A stretch of 64,000 bases of DNA from Melieria omissa. Taxonomy: Eukaryota > Arthropoda > Insecta > Diptera > Ulidiidae. The stretch's first letter is position 1, and the number at the start of each line of letters is the position of its first letter. Shown in pieces: positions 1 through 12,489 of this stretch. The DNA is taken from the NCBI GenBank assembly GCA_963971225.1, contig OZ020269.1, positions 31,703,264-31,767,263 on the forward strand, read 5' to 3'. The notes under the pieces are model-generated. The model ran no database searches. It was not told the DNA's origin and was given only the letters and a program-made list of their open reading frames with translations. Made by a program: the position numbers and the translations under genes.

Positions 1-1860
1 TTTCTTAAATTAATTTACATGTTACTAAGAAATTCATATTAACAAAAACAACAAGTCGAAATGCAACAATAACAGTAAACATTAGCTCAACACAACGATG
101 CTGCTTCAACCGTCGATAAGGCGCAGGAATAACACTGGTAAACGCCTAAAAGCATGCAACAAAATACAATATTGAATACTTTAAAAGCGAATCATGACAG
201 ATGGCAACAAAATAACAAACTCGCTGCTAATTCGCAGCCACGGGCCGTTTGAATTTAATTGCAACATTATATAATTCTACGTATATATTTACATATGTGT
301 GCATGTACATAACCTAATGTAAGTAAATGTACATATGTTCATATGTATTTATGTAATTTTGTGTGTTTGTGTTCATCAAATAATACTATGTGTTATTTGT
401 ATAGGTACACACACACACACACACACACTCTTACACACAAACTAGTTGAAGAAAAATGCAAAAGTTTTAAAAGTTTTTCAAACTGTCAGCAGCGAGCACC
501 GAGGGAATTTGTACCTATGCCTGTCACGTTGCTGGGTCGACAGTTGCCACAAAGTAAACAACTACTTAGTGTCAGAATGCAGAATGCAAACGGACAAAAC
601 TTATCAATTTTATACGAAACACCATAACTTTCCTTTATCAAACGTTTGTTTATTTTAAGTGCTTCCTATTTAAATGCCAACATGGGCAAACATATTTAAT
701 TTTGTCCAAATAAATATTATAATAGTTGTACATGGTCCCCTAACGAAAGTGACAAGACGCCAACAAGCCAACGAAATTGCACAAATTTTAATGGCTTTCA
801 TCAAGAGTCACTAATTGGTCGCTGTTTTTATACAAACAGGAGGCAACAGGCAGCAGGCAGTAGGCACCTGAGCTCAGCGCCTGCAGCCAACTCATCACAA
901 AATGTTGTGCAAACATTTGTCAAGTCAACTGCCTCGAGCGCTTTTCTGCGCATCAACTAAAATCTGCCTTTAACCTCTGTAAGTGCCGAACATTAGTTTA
1001 CTTTGTATAAATTAAATTCATCATTTTCCTCCACACAGCCACAAAACTAACTAACTCAAAGCAAACAAAATTTATTTCCTAAATTAGTGTCAGTGGAGCG
1101 TAAATTTTGAATTGTTTGCTCTCGTCGGCATCTGTTGCAACATCAACGAACATTCAAATAATTTATGAATGCCGCTCACAATCGCCTCAAAGGCGTTACG
1201 AACTTATGCAACAACAATGGTTTAATTATTCATTGGCATTTATTTTATTGATGACTACAAAGTAAACGCTTGTGTCAAAACTTATTTTTCAAACTACAAA
1301 ACATGTTTATGGTTTCAACCAAATTTGATGCAACAACCATTCTTTAGTTTGTGCACCAACCATTGGGTGGTGTCTGCGGTTAAAATTTCAATATAAGAAA
1401 AATGTCAATGTCGGAAACCTAAAGAAAATGTCTTCAATCTATCCGGAAGAAAATTATTGCTGAAGCGCGCAAAACATTATTCTTTGTTTGTTTATTTACA
1501 TTTTTGAACAATTTCTAAACACACTCCAAATATTATAATTTAAGTAAGAAACAACAGGTAAAACTTCATACCAATCCACAGTGATTCGTTCCATAGACAA
1601 AATTCCAACAATTTATAGTCTTACAATGTAAAAATTTGCATATCATTTGAAAGGTAAAACTCCAACTACGAAACAAATTACTTGATGTGTGTACAAAAGC
1701 AGCTCAAAGTCAGAACTTTTTTCTCAAAAACATTTTAGCTCACGTTTTCTGTTTTTTAGTCTAAGTATTGAAAATTCATAAAAAATAATCGTTAAGAAGA
1801 GGTTGTTAAACCTGTGGGCACTTTCGCTTTTAAAGTTTTCTCAAAATTTGCAAAGCTGAC
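1..1860. other. Non-coding AT-rich stretch, nothing recognised
   Basis: No protein similarity or RNA gene seen. The only structured feature is a pure (AC)n microsatellite at 407-428. Short reading frames here read through that repeat and look random. Confidence 0.6.
407..428. repeat. (AC)n microsatellite
   Basis: An uninterrupted run of AC dinucleotides about 22 bases long. It generates a false His/Thr-rich frame on the plus strand. Confidence 0.95.
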
Positions 1861-3052
1861 TGTTATTTGTCCTAACTGACTGACTGATTGATTCATCATC
1901 GCGCAGCTCAAACCGCTGAAGACACAAATATGAAATTTAAGCTGTAAGCACGACTTGAAAAATCCGCTAAGACGGGATTTTTTTGAAACTCGAGTGTAGA
2001 AGGGCAAAACATGGGCGAAGGTTTTGTATGAAGAAACACTATTTAATAACCACTTCAAATAAGTATTTTCCACTCTTTAAAAAATCAAAATTTAACCAGG
2101 TCAACAATGGTTTAAGGTGGAAGACTACGAAAAAACCATGAACCGATGGGCCTATTGACATCAAATTTGATGAAAACACTTGAAAAAAATGTATTTGACA
2201 CGTGTTTCTTATTTTTTTTTTTTTACCAGAACTTAAAGGGATGACCGAAGGGTTAAAAAAGGTATAAAAGGTATAAAAAAACATACATTTTGACGTCTTT
2301 TGACTTCAAACTTGATGAAAGAACGTCAAATGCGAAATCATTTGACTAGTGTTTTTTATTTTTTCGAAAATCAAAAGTTTGTATAAAAAAACATACATTT
2401 TGACGCCTTTTGACTTCAAACTTGATGAAAGAACGTCAAATGCGAAATCATTTGACTAGTGTTTTTTATTTTTTCGAAAATCAAAATCTGATGTAGTTAT
2501 CGACGGGTTACAATTTTATATGGAGAAATGGTTTAAAATAAATTAATGACTTGGTAAAAACACTCTTGGTGAAAAATAATTTGACACGTGTCTTTTATTT
2601 TTGCGAAAATTTAAACACAGCGGGATGAACTATGGGTTTAAAATGTATATGGAGAAACAAGATTTTATGGACTTTTTGACTTCAAACTTACTGAAAGCAC
2701 TCTTGGTGAGATATAATTTGGCACGTATTTTTCTTTTTTTCAAAAATCGAAACATAACTGGGTCAACTATGGGTTAAAAGTTTATGGGGAGAAACAAGAT
2801 TTTATGGACCTTTACCCTCAAACTTAGTGAAAGTACTCTTGGTGAGAAAGAATTTGACAAGTGTTATTTTATTTTTTCGAATATAAAACTCCAACGGGGT
2901 CAACGATGGGTTAAGAGTTTGTATGAAAGCACTTAAAATGGGAATAAGCGTTTTTTCATAAAAATCTGACAAGATCAACAAAAGGTTAAACAACTTGATT
3001 TATTGGCCCCATTGTCTTTAAACTGGCATGCAAAGCCTCGGAACCCTGCTAG
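1861..3052 (+). mobile_element. Helitron-like non-autonomous element with tandem core
   Basis: Seen: a block with GACTGACTGATTGATTCATC and CGCGCAGCTCAAACCGCTGA near 1880-1920, then about seven diverged units of 110-138 bp. Each unit contains variants of 'gggttaaaagtttgtatggagaaac', 'gacttcaaacttggtgaaag' and 'atttgacacgtgtttttcattttttcg' (core pieces quoted approximately). Two adjacent units, 2271-2380 and 2381-2490, are nearly identical with a 110-bp period. The block ends in a GC-rich piece and CTAG at 3049-3052, followed by T. Known: insect Helitrons end in CTAG before a T and often carry minisatellite cores. From memory, the opening and closing motifs resemble such repeats in insects. Inferred: a non-autonomous Helitron copy, with the 5' end not placed. 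The second copy is at 27395-28181. Confidence 0.5.
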
Positions 3053-4584
3053 TTGTAAATGAAGTGATTACTAGTGAAGAACTGTGTTAAAAATTTCAAG
3101 TGTTTTATTATGTGGCACAATTCAGTGAAACGAATACACCTGTATTGGCTTACAGAACTGAAGTTTCGCAACAATATTTAAGTTAAGTGTTGTGTAAACC
3201 AAAAACAGAAAAAGCAATCATTCATATCGACTCAGCTCAGATACTTCCATTCAAAAGCGAAAAGCCTTGTAATCGTTTTCGAATAACTTTTAACCGGAAA
3301 AAAATAATTTCTTCAGCTCGATTGTACCGCATCAGTGAAGAGTTTTGACTGCGAACACGAAACAAAGCTTCTCGTAAAAGAAACGTGGTTAGTTGAAGAT
3401 GAAAAAGCCAAACAATTTTAATGCAGACAGGTTGTTAGTTGAAGAAGTTGTCGCAACCAAAACTGAAATCTTGTTTAAACAAAGGCAGACAATTTCTGTA
3501 GTACTGCACCAACTTTAAAGTACTTCAAAGTACCTAAATGCTTCAACGAAACCAGACAATGATCTTGCAACTTTTAAGTAGCCGCAAAATTCAGCGTCTG
3601 CACGTGCCGCGCTCACATCAGACAACAGACTTTAGTGACAATTTAAAATTTTGCATAATAATTCAAATTAGAATTAATGATGGCGCATGGCGCTCAATGT
3701 GAGTGGCCGGCAAGGTACCTCGACTTTCACTATGTGTATATGTGTGTGTGTGTGAAAAATGAAAGCGAAAGGTGGCAACTGGAGTGTTGAATGCCATCGT
3801 TGCTGCTGTGTGACAACAAGAAATTTTCAACATCAATTGTTACACACACACACATATACACACAAGGGCTAACTGTACTTGCAAGGCAAATTAGAAAAAA
3901 TTTCGAAAAAAAAAGTATAAATAATAAAAACAACTTTGGCAGACAAATTACTTGCACTTTTTAGCTCAACTAAGCGCAGCCATAACAACAACAACAGTCA
4001 GTGTGCTATTTCGCTAAACTAAATTATGCTGAAACTTTTTGCATTTTTCGTTGCGAAATGGGGGAATTGGTTGACGATGAAGCGACAAGTGTAAAGGGGA
4101 CCGGCTGATGCGTCGTTGGCCGCTGGCTGGCAGTAACAACAACGACTGGCTGAGCTCGCAAATTAGTTTGCACTTTAATTTCGGTCTCGACAACTTGATT
4201 GCTTGGTTCTACACACACACACACATATTTATGTAAGCACTGTGTGTGCGTGAGTGTTAGTAGGCGGATGCGTCGTTTGTTTTTTTGCGTCTCGCTGTGT
4301 TCATGAATGGGTCATGGCAGATCATAATGGGCGGAGTATAACTGTTGGTGTTGTTGTTATTTATGTAAATGGCAAAGTTTTTCAGGCAGTGCCCTGTAGC
4401 ATTCGTGTTAATTAAGCAGCTGCAGCTGCTAAATTTCGAAGGAGATTATTTTAAATTTAAAGTAGGAGAAGCTAATTCTTAAGCAGATTTTTAATTGTTA
4501 TTAATTAAAAATTTTAAAAAGTTTTTTAAATCAATCTTTCACACATGCCTAAGTGTCGTTTATTCGGAATAAATTGTTTTTCAA
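3053..4584. other. Non-coding stretch with CA/TG repeats and an E-box palindrome
   Basis: No gene recognised. It holds a (TG)n run near 3736-3752, (AC)n runs near 3843-3857 and 4211-4223, and a perfect 16-bp palindrome with two E-boxes at 4415-4430. Confidence 0.6.
4415..4430. promoter_or_regulatory. Palindrome with two CAGCTG E-boxes
   Basis: AGCAGCTGCAGCTGCT is its own reverse complement and contains CAGCTG twice with no spacing. CAGCTG is the core site of bHLH dimers. A regulatory role is inference only; no promoter is recognised nearby. Confidence 0.25.
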
Positions 4585-5190
4585 TTCGTTTAGCCATTGA
4601 AAATTCATTCAAAAAATGAATTTAAGTTACTCATACGACCCGTTGACCCCATGCAGTGGCGCACACAGAAACTAGTTTTGAGGGAAGAAAAATGATCACT
4701 GATTCGAAAGATCTTTTTATTTTCGGGGAAAAAAGTAAAAATAAATGTCTCGTGTTAATTTATTTTTGTATCAATGCTTTTAACACTTTAGATTTTAAAA
4801 TAATATTAAAATCACGCATGCGACCCGTGTAAAATTCGTTTAACACTTTGGAATGTATTTTAAAATATTTTTTAAATCACTCATACGACCCGTGAACCAC
4901 ATGAAGTACCGCAAACAGGATTTTATTTCAGTGAGAGAATTTCATACACAACTTTTGCTTCTTGTATCAATTCGGCTAAGATTTTAAAATGCATTTCAAC
5001 ATCACTCATACGACCCGTGTACCACATAAAGTACCACACAGAGGATTTAATTTTGGTGAAAGGATTTTGTACACAACTTTTGCTTCTTGTATAAATTCGT
5101 TTAACGCTTAAAAATACATTTTCAAATATTATTAAAATTACTTATACGCTCCATGTAACACATGAAGTGCCTCATACAGGATTTTATTTT
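4585..5190 (+). repeat. Tandem repeat with TCATACGACCCGTG box
   Basis: Boxes matching TCATACGACCCGTG start at 4631, 4816 (gCATgCGACCCGTG), 4881, 5006 and 5142 (diverged). Most are preceded by an 'ATTCGTTTAAC'-type box 40-60 bp upstream and an AT-rich 'ATTAAAATCAC' lead-in. Most are followed by 'TACCACATGAAGTGCCGCACACAGGATTTTATTT'-type sequence (quoted in variant form, longest exact shared run under 20). Spacing is irregular, with two intervals of 125 and 136 bp. Single boxes recur at 15413, 27129 and 28201. I do not recognise the family. Confidence 0.75.
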
Positions 5191-6236
5191 GATGAGAGAG
5201 TTTCATACACAACCCTATTCCATTCACAGCTTTTGCAACAAACAAATATTTTTCAACTCTTAGTAGACTTCAATTGTAACCAAATAAAAATTGTTACAAA
5301 TTGCCTACCAACCTAAAACTGACTCGGAAATGCGCTCAAATCATCCAATCATCTTAACAACAACTGCTCATGTATGCAGCCCAGAGCAAATTTGTATCCA
5401 ACCATTTCAATTCAAGCAAATCATCACATATGGAAATCGCACAACTTCACTTCACTGCCGCCATTTGTTCTGTTGTTTATCGTTGAACATTTTCGCCCAA
5501 TCACGTCCCAACAACGACCGCCTTTCATTGCTCCATTATGTACACTTATAGGCAAATATTCTATATTTGTGTGTGTGTGTGTGTGTGCGTTTATGCGTGT
5601 CAGCATGGCGCTGGAGAATTGCTGCTTTGCGACCATGTCAGCTGCATATTTGCGCTGCTCTGGAATTATGAACTGCCAAATTACTTATTATTGTTTGCCT
5701 AATATTATCCACATATACAAATACTTGAATGAACATTCCATACCGCAAATAACAGCTCAACGCAATATTCAATATTGGCACTTTGTGTGCGAGCTGCATA
5801 TTAATATCGATAATCGTTATGGCAATTCTCTGATGGGCAGCAACAAAGCAATCTCTGACCGAAAGAGCCATTTATCGAATTCAGTTAATTGCGTTACCAG
5901 TCCAATGCAGGCTGCAATTTCAATTAAACAAATCATCATGCGAGACTGCACCAGTGTCACTAACACTCAGTACGGTTGGTTAATGATGGAAGTGTGTGCA
6001 ATCTTGTTTCGAACATTGTGATTTTGTCATTGAAACTTGTGCACAGTGAAAGTTACCGTTGTGTATGTTATGGTTGCCATATTGACAGATTTGGTTTTGA
6101 CATGGTTCAATGGCTTTTTTGACAGTTGTATAAACTAGAAAGGGTAAGAAAGCGCACTTCATCTTCCATGCACTTGTCCCGCATTATCTAGAAGGAGGGC
6201 ACACTAGGATCTAACCAATAGGACTATTCACTATTC
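5191..6236. other. Non-coding stretch, nothing recognised
   Basis: Contains a (TG)n microsatellite at about 5568-5588. Overlapping open frames on both strands here lack any recognisable domain and cross the microsatellite, so I do not call a gene. Confidence 0.5.
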
Positions 6237-6352
6237 ATACTGGGCCTAGTGAGGTACTCACTGATTCAATGAGTGAGTGAACCTAAGCTCGATTATTTGT
6301 GGTATCACAAGGAGCATTAATGGTCTCAGAGACAGCCACTCCTACCTTTCTA
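6237..6352 (+). mobile_element. SINE/LINE 3' tail fragment
   Basis: The segment from 6295 reads 'ATTTGTGGTATCACAA', then a degenerate middle, then 'GACAGCCACT' and 'CCTACC'. This matches the tail of the SINE at 16285-16350 and the LINE tail at 35741-35815. The part from 6237, with GGGCCTAGTGAG, may be an additional scrambled piece. The upstream body is not recognisable. Confidence 0.5.
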
Positions 6353-7184
6353 TTACCTAAATAAATTTCAATATGCATATAAGCTCGTTGGAAATACGAG
6401 CAGAAAGAAGGAGTAAAGACAAAAATTGAATAAAACAATTACTTTAAAGTCACTCAAATGTGTATGTAAGGCTCTTTGTTTTCTACGATATTCGTAATTA
6501 GGAGCATCATGATTTCATTCCCAAGGATCATTCGAGCAGTAAAAATACTATATAACCGTATTAAACAGTTTTCTGTAGACATTTTTTAATAAACGATGAA
6601 ATTAATGATATTAATTCCCATATTTCATATACAAATAATGCTAAAAACGCACATTAGCATCACTTGTGACAAAATCCAGTGAACAATTTCCATTCGGCAT
6701 AAACTTACAATAAGCTTACACACAAAAGAGTTTCATTTAGAATTAGAACAAAGAACAAAGTCAATTTTTTCAACGCTTTTCTGACAACGAATTTTGGTAG
6801 AGTACGCGAAAAACATTATGCGTATGTTGGCGTTTTGAAATTTTTTTGGGGAATTTAAAAATTTCTTATCTTTTGGACATTTGTATGCTGAATCGACATA
6901 CGAAAATTATGTGACCTTACATTTTATATACATGATAGGTTCAGCAATTTGCTGTAAGATACTTGAAAGAATATTTTTATGGAACGCTTTAACCTTCTAG
7001 CTCCCACCACTAAGGTAATTTTGACCCTGTTTTCTAAAATACCAAAAATCTACTTTAAAACAGTATTTTTAATAAAGTAATTGTATATTGGAATATACGA
7101 CTTTTTATAAACGAGAGCTCAAAATTGAAACTTAAACACTGAGTGGAAATTTGTACAAGATTTTTACTGAATGCTGAGAAGATG
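6353..7184. other. Non-coding AT-rich stretch
   Basis: Nothing recognised. The 3' part may be the decayed 5' region of the mariner copy that follows, but I could not identify its terminal inverted repeat. Confidence 0.5.
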
Positions 7185-7930
7185 TTAATGACGATTTTTG
7201 CCCTGGACAGACACTTCAACAACTGATGAAAATGTTAAAGCAGTGAAGAACATTTTTATGAAGAATAGTCAAATCACCAGTAGAGAAATTGTTTATGTAA
7301 ACATATCGGTTAGTTCAGGCCATATAATTTGTTCAAATATTTTGGGTATAAAAGAGAAGTGAAGTTTTTTTTCAAAATTACTAAAATTTTGACTAAAGGA
7401 ACCTTCGCATTAGTATCACTTAGGAGCTGCTGAATGACGTCAATGACGTCCAGATTTGGTCAAAAAGGGTCATAACTGGTGACGAAATCTGGGCTTCGGT
7501 CGAAATCAAAGCTCCAACATCCCATTGGAAGCGGCCACAAGAAAGAAAAATCGAAAAAGCGCACCCAGTTCGGTGAAATGTAAGAGTATTGTTCACTGTT
7601 TTCTTCGATTACAAGCGCCTGGTGCATTGTGAGTTCTTGCCTGAAGATGGTACAGTCAATAAGTAGCATTGCTAAAAGGTTATATGCCGTTTGCATGAAC
7701 CAGTACGAAGAAAACGCCTGAATTTGTGGCAAACAATTCATGGTTTCTGCATCAGAAGACGTGCACACACCTCGTTGCTTTTTCATGACTTCTTTGCCAC
7801 TGGACTTGATTCCCTGAACCTTTTTTTGTTTACAAAACTTAAAATTACCCATGAAAAGATGTTGGACTTCATTGCTAGAAGAGCTCAAGGCCAAACCAAA
7901 GGGACATTTCGGAAGTGCTTCAAGAATTGA
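7185..7930 (+). pseudogene. Mariner transposase remnant (Transposase_1 type)
   Basis: Translating in shifting frames gives a run of mariner hallmarks. A CPGQT.. then STTDENVKAVKN segment lies around 7198-7250. Next come a helix-turn-helix-like ITSREIVYVNISVSSGH and ILGIKREVKF. ITGDE.W sits near 7468-7492, where D is the first catalytic residue. A VFFDY-like FSSITSAW/FFDY segment lies near 7599 and VHTPRC/AHTSLL near 7760. KLKITHEKMLDFI and LEELKAKPKG/GTFRKCF finish the frame. Several frameshifts, in-frame stops and internal losses break it. At the third catalytic position (family CDFF) the sequence reads NLF, so the DDD triad is not intact. The product would act as a cut-and-paste transposase at TA sites; this copy is dead. 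Confidence 0.8.
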
Positions 7931-9165
7931 GCTGAGACAAGTAAGTTTTATCTAAAAAGGATTATTTTGAAGTGTGGAATAAACAAATAAATATTTGTTT
8001 AATATTCACTGAGAAAGATTTAAAGTCACTTTTTATAAGACCTCGTTAATGGTTGATGAGTAAACCAAAAATTTTCAATAAACATTTTTTTTAACTTCAA
8101 CTGCGAATTTCAAAAGTTCAGACAATTTGACGTCGAGAAATGTAGGCCAACCACAGCATTCACCTGTTTGGAACCCTTGGATTTTTTTATATTCACAACA
8201 GTTCAGTTTCACAGCAAGATACACTTTTTGACTTTAATAAAGCAAACTTTTTGGATGGACCTACGTCCGAAGGATCAAACCAGCAAGCGCCAACAAAAAT
8301 AACTTCAACGACTGCATTTCATCAAATAAGAACAAGTTGTCTAAATATTTGACTGGCAGTGACTAAATTAATATTAATAAATGAACATTCAACGTCTTAT
8401 TTAATAATTCCCTACAAATTATTGACAAAATATTTTTTTAGAAAAAATCATGAAAAGAATGTTGATGAATCATGGATAAAATTACATGATTTTCATTGCT
8501 GCTGAAATTAATTTCGAATTTTAATAAAGACAACACTTCAAGGCAACAACAATTTAAAACTGCAACATTCGCCATGGAGATTTTTGCCTTCACCACTGAC
8601 AGCTGCAACAAAGCGCATCACATTATAGGTGAGTAAGCAGACACAATTTATTTATTTATACACTCGTCTGCATATTTATGTGTATGAGTGTGCGTGCGTG
8701 TGTGTTTGTGTTTGTGTGCATCTGCTGGTATGCGTACTTGACATGGCTGTCAGCACATGCTCGGCTGACATTGATTTACTTTTAATAAAGCGCACATCTT
8801 TTAGCTTTCTTGCATGTGGCGGCGTGCATTACACTCGGGCGGGCGGAAGGACTGGCGGTAATTGTTGTTGTTGTCATTGTGCTGTTGCGTACATGCTGAG
8901 CACATCTTGAGTCATAAATTTATTCACGTCTGACTTTTGCATATTCGCCAAGCCACGCCACGCCACGCCACTTGACTGAAAGGTATTTTGATGTGAACCT
9001 TGGTGGGTATGGAAATTTTATGAATACAAAAAAAAAAAAATTATAATAATATTAATTTTAAAATGTTACAAAAATATTACATTACATTATTAAAATATAA
9101 CGAGGTGAATTCAATTAAATGTGTTTAAATTTGTTTATTTCACGTTTTTGGCCTGCTTAACACTA
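7931..9165. other. Non-coding stretch, small repeats only
   Basis: Holds a TG-rich run near 8697-8718 and a short CCACG tandem at about 8952-8971. Nothing else recognised. Confidence 0.55.
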
Positions 9166-9775
9166 GAATGCCAAAAAGAGTCAAAATGATATGATGCTAT
9201 GTGATGTCATTTAATATAACGTCATGTGATGCGATCTTAAGTGATGTAATTTGAGAGATACCATGTAATGTAATGTCATATGATGTGATGTGATATGATA
9301 TGATATGATATGATATGATATGATATGATATGATATGATATGATGTGATATGATGTGATGTGATGTGATGTGATGTGATGTGATGTGATGTGATGTGATG
9401 TGATGTGATGTGATGTGATGTGATGTGATGTGATGTGATGTGATGTGATGTGATGTGATGTGATGTGATGTGATGTGATGTGATGTGATGTGATGTGATG
9501 TGATGTGATGTGATGTGATGTGATGTGATGTGATGTGATGTGATGTGATGTGATGTGATGTGATGTGATGTGATGTGATGTGATGTGATGTGATGTGATG
9601 TGATGTGATGTGATGTGATGTGATGTGATGTGATGTGATGTGATGTGATGTGATGTGATGTGATGTGATGTGATGTGATGTGATGTGATGTGATGTGATG
9701 TGATGTGATGTGATGTGATGTGATGTGATGTGATGTGATGTGATGTGATGTGATGTTATATGATGTAATTTGATG
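9166..9775 (+). repeat. (TGATG)n pentamer satellite
   Basis: A graded array. Degenerate TGATG/TAATG-like pentamers at 9166-9285 lead into about 11 units of TGATA (9292-9345), then roughly 80 essentially perfect TGATG units to about 9755. A short degenerate edge follows. The perfect centre and decayed edges fit slippage or unequal exchange with mutation at the margins. Confidence 0.95.
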
Positions 9776-11949
9776 CTGTTATAAATACTTGCTCTTGCTA
9801 CATGATATTTACTAAATACTTGAAGTAATATTTTCGGTAAAAATTTTCCAATATCAGTAAATTATAAATTCTTCATTTTTTATTCTTTTAACCCCAGCTT
9901 GCTTAGTGCCAAATAATCTATTTTCAATATGTATTTAACATTCCTACGTGTTTTGCTTTCAACTTGCTTGCGTTTCTTAATACTTAAATAGCTAAATAGC
10001 AGATTTGTAGTTTTCCAACGACGATATGTTTAACCCTATACTTACCTCTGCGTTAATATATCACATATACTTTTGTGTGCGTGTGTGTATTTACAACAAC
10101 GTGTAACTGGCTGTTATGTTGATAACTATTCAATTGCCCAGCTGTTGTGAATGTGTCCGCCACACCTGACAGGCGTTGTCTATACACAAGCACACACACA
10201 TACATAACCACATTTGCAATTACCAACGATGCAGGTGGCAAAGGCCAAAAGCCGACGCCGACACAGCACTCAAACGATGTGACCAATTAAGCTGCTGCCA
10301 TGTGAAATTTGAATTAAGCGCGCAGCGTGCGAACGTCAACGCGAGAATGGCCCTGTTTGATGCAGTTAAATACAACGACCGCCATTTTGCGTGCACCACA
10401 TGCGTTCTCCACATCCGCCTGGCACACCAACACATATCAGCTAGTGGCGATTGGCAGGCAGCGTGTGGCTGGCGTGGCGCATTTGGCCAATAAGTACAAT
10501 TTAATCGCTTCTCTGATTAAACCGATCTGCCGCAAACGCACTGAAATATAATTCACCGAAATTACATTTGGAAATGAAATGAAGTTGGAAAACTAACAAA
10601 CCGACAAAAACAGTTTCAGAAATATTACCATCGTATTTGGAAGCGAATTGAAATGGTAAATATATTGAAATATTAAATGTTTATAGTTCGATATCTGGTT
10701 GGAAGCACGCTGAAACCATTTCAAGTTCTGAATGTTGGTATTTGAAGTGCCACTGAAATCGAGGAAATGTATTTTTACTGAAGTTTAAAAGAAATTACAT
10801 CATAAGAGAATAAATTCTCACAGTAGTTGGAAGGAATTTTTTAGTAAGATTAACCCAAAGTCTCATATTAACTAATCAACAATGCCGTTTAGCGTTCAGA
10901 AACGGCGATTGTAATAGCTCCTGGCTGGGTGCGGAGGAGAACTGAGAAACTAACCAATTCCTCAAAATCTCTGTAAAAAGCCAAATGTTGTTTACCTCGA
11001 ATTTGATGCAGTTTTTAAAAGAGAGGAAAACTCTTCAGTGTTTTTTCAACAAACCAACAATTAGATTGTGTAAAATATCTCCCCCTGCTTTGCGTCTTCT
11101 CCAGTTGGTCACATCAAGAGGTCTTAAGATGTCCGTACCTTGGTCCTTTCACCGAAGACACGATCTTCCTAATAGCCTTGGATCTACAACTACGAACCTC
11201 TTTTGCCAAAGCTTCATTATCCATACGGAAGACATACAAAAATCAAACGTGTCAGTTAAAAAAAATAGCGAAAATGCTTTCCCTCGTAAAATTACCTGAA
11301 CTCAAAAATGTTTCACTTTTTAAACGTATTTGAAAGCGTAATTGAAACAATCTTAAAAAAAAACCTTTTCTCATGCGTTAATGGGTTAAAGTGACGCTAA
11401 GGTAATAACAATTACCCCAACAACATTTCACAATTTCTATTTTGCACACACGACAGCAATTTATATTAGTTTCTTCATTAAGATTTTGCAATTTGTCTGA
11501 CGAAAATATGCTTTCATGTGTAATTGATTAGATTGTGGTTGGTTTCGTTTTACAAAATTTCATACAAACACATTCACATTTACAACCCCACTGATGCACA
11601 AATATGTATGTAGAATTAATTATGTTGGCAACAACATCTGCACATCAAAAATTTAATGAAGAAATTTACTGAAGGGACACGAATATAGCAAAGTCTGCTC
11701 CAGTCCGTTGTGACTGTAAGGAAATAAATGATTTTTAACGAAATTATTTTCATAAATAAAGAAAATATTTTCCTCTTAAGACTTCTGTCCAGCTATTTCA
11801 AGACTGCGTATTACTCGCTTAGGGGTCTCGTTCTTCTTTAGGTTAGATGAGCTTCCCAAACGCGATATGAAGTCGCTGCTGAACTTTGCTAGAAATGTTA
11901 ACATATCCACTAATCACGTTTTCGTCACGCCGCAAGGGGCCCAACTGGG
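9776..11949. other. Non-coding stretch, GC-richer patch at 10200-10500
   Basis: TG/CA runs occur at 10075-10087 and 10190-10200. The 10200-10500 patch is more GC-rich and is open on both strands, but neither translation resembles a known domain, and one frame starts in the CA repeat. The rest is AT-rich and featureless. Confidence 0.45.
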
Positions 11950-12130
11950 TCGATAATTCTTGTAATTTTCATCTGCTTCATGCGGATAGCGATGAAAGTA
12001 GACGAGCGTTTCATCAGCCCAAGCTATGAATCGAACCTTGGGCCTTTGTATGAGAAGCCAGCGCGCTACCCGCTGGACTATCGAGACCGGCAAGGGCCGA
12101 TTTATCCACCCAGCTTACCTAACCTAACTT
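11950..12130 (-). mobile_element. tRNA-derived SINE, head and partial body
   Basis: On the minus strand this reads a tRNA-like head: 'CTCGATAGTCCAGCGGG' (A-box region), 'GCGCGCTGGCTTCTCATAC', then 'AAGGTTCGATTC' (B-box). The body that follows ('TTTCATCGCTATCCGCATGA..GATGAAAATTACAAGAA', quoted in pieces) is shared with the SINE at 15963-16353. The conserved tail is missing, so the copy is 3'-truncated or diverged. A TAGGTTAGGT stretch lies directly 5' of the head. Confidence 0.7.
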
Positions 12131-12489
12131 AACGTCTCGGCGACCAAAATAAATTTTTCTTTTTTGTTTCTCCAACTTAAAAATTAAGCCCTTCTTTTGC
12201 CTTTGTTTTGAAATCATTTGCAAAGGCAAACCAAATAAAATAATAAAGCTTAAGTTATATACTTTCAGTCCAATAGTCCACAAATGTGTATAAATTTCTT
12301 TTCAACAAACATTTTAATATCATTTCTGCTGCCTGTCTGCTTCAAGTTTTAGGCTTTAACGACCAATAGAACACATGTGTCCCAAATAACCATTTTACAA
12401 TCTTAGAGTTTCATTGTAAAGTTTTCACCAGCGTTTAGAATAAGAAATGGAGGCTGGAAGTGAAACACATGTAAGCTTTCAGCTTTCGT

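Noticed and set aside
343..627. 94-codon plus-strand frame
   Set aside because: It runs through the (AC)n microsatellite, giving a Thr-His repeat, and has no domain similarity.
5374..6021. 215-codon plus-strand frame
   Set aside because: Long for this AT content, but it crosses the (TG)n microsatellite (Val-Cys repeat), overlaps open frames on the other strand and has no domain.
7460..7894. 144-codon minus-strand frame
   Set aside because: It lies antisense to the mariner transposase remnant, which is the frame with family motifs.
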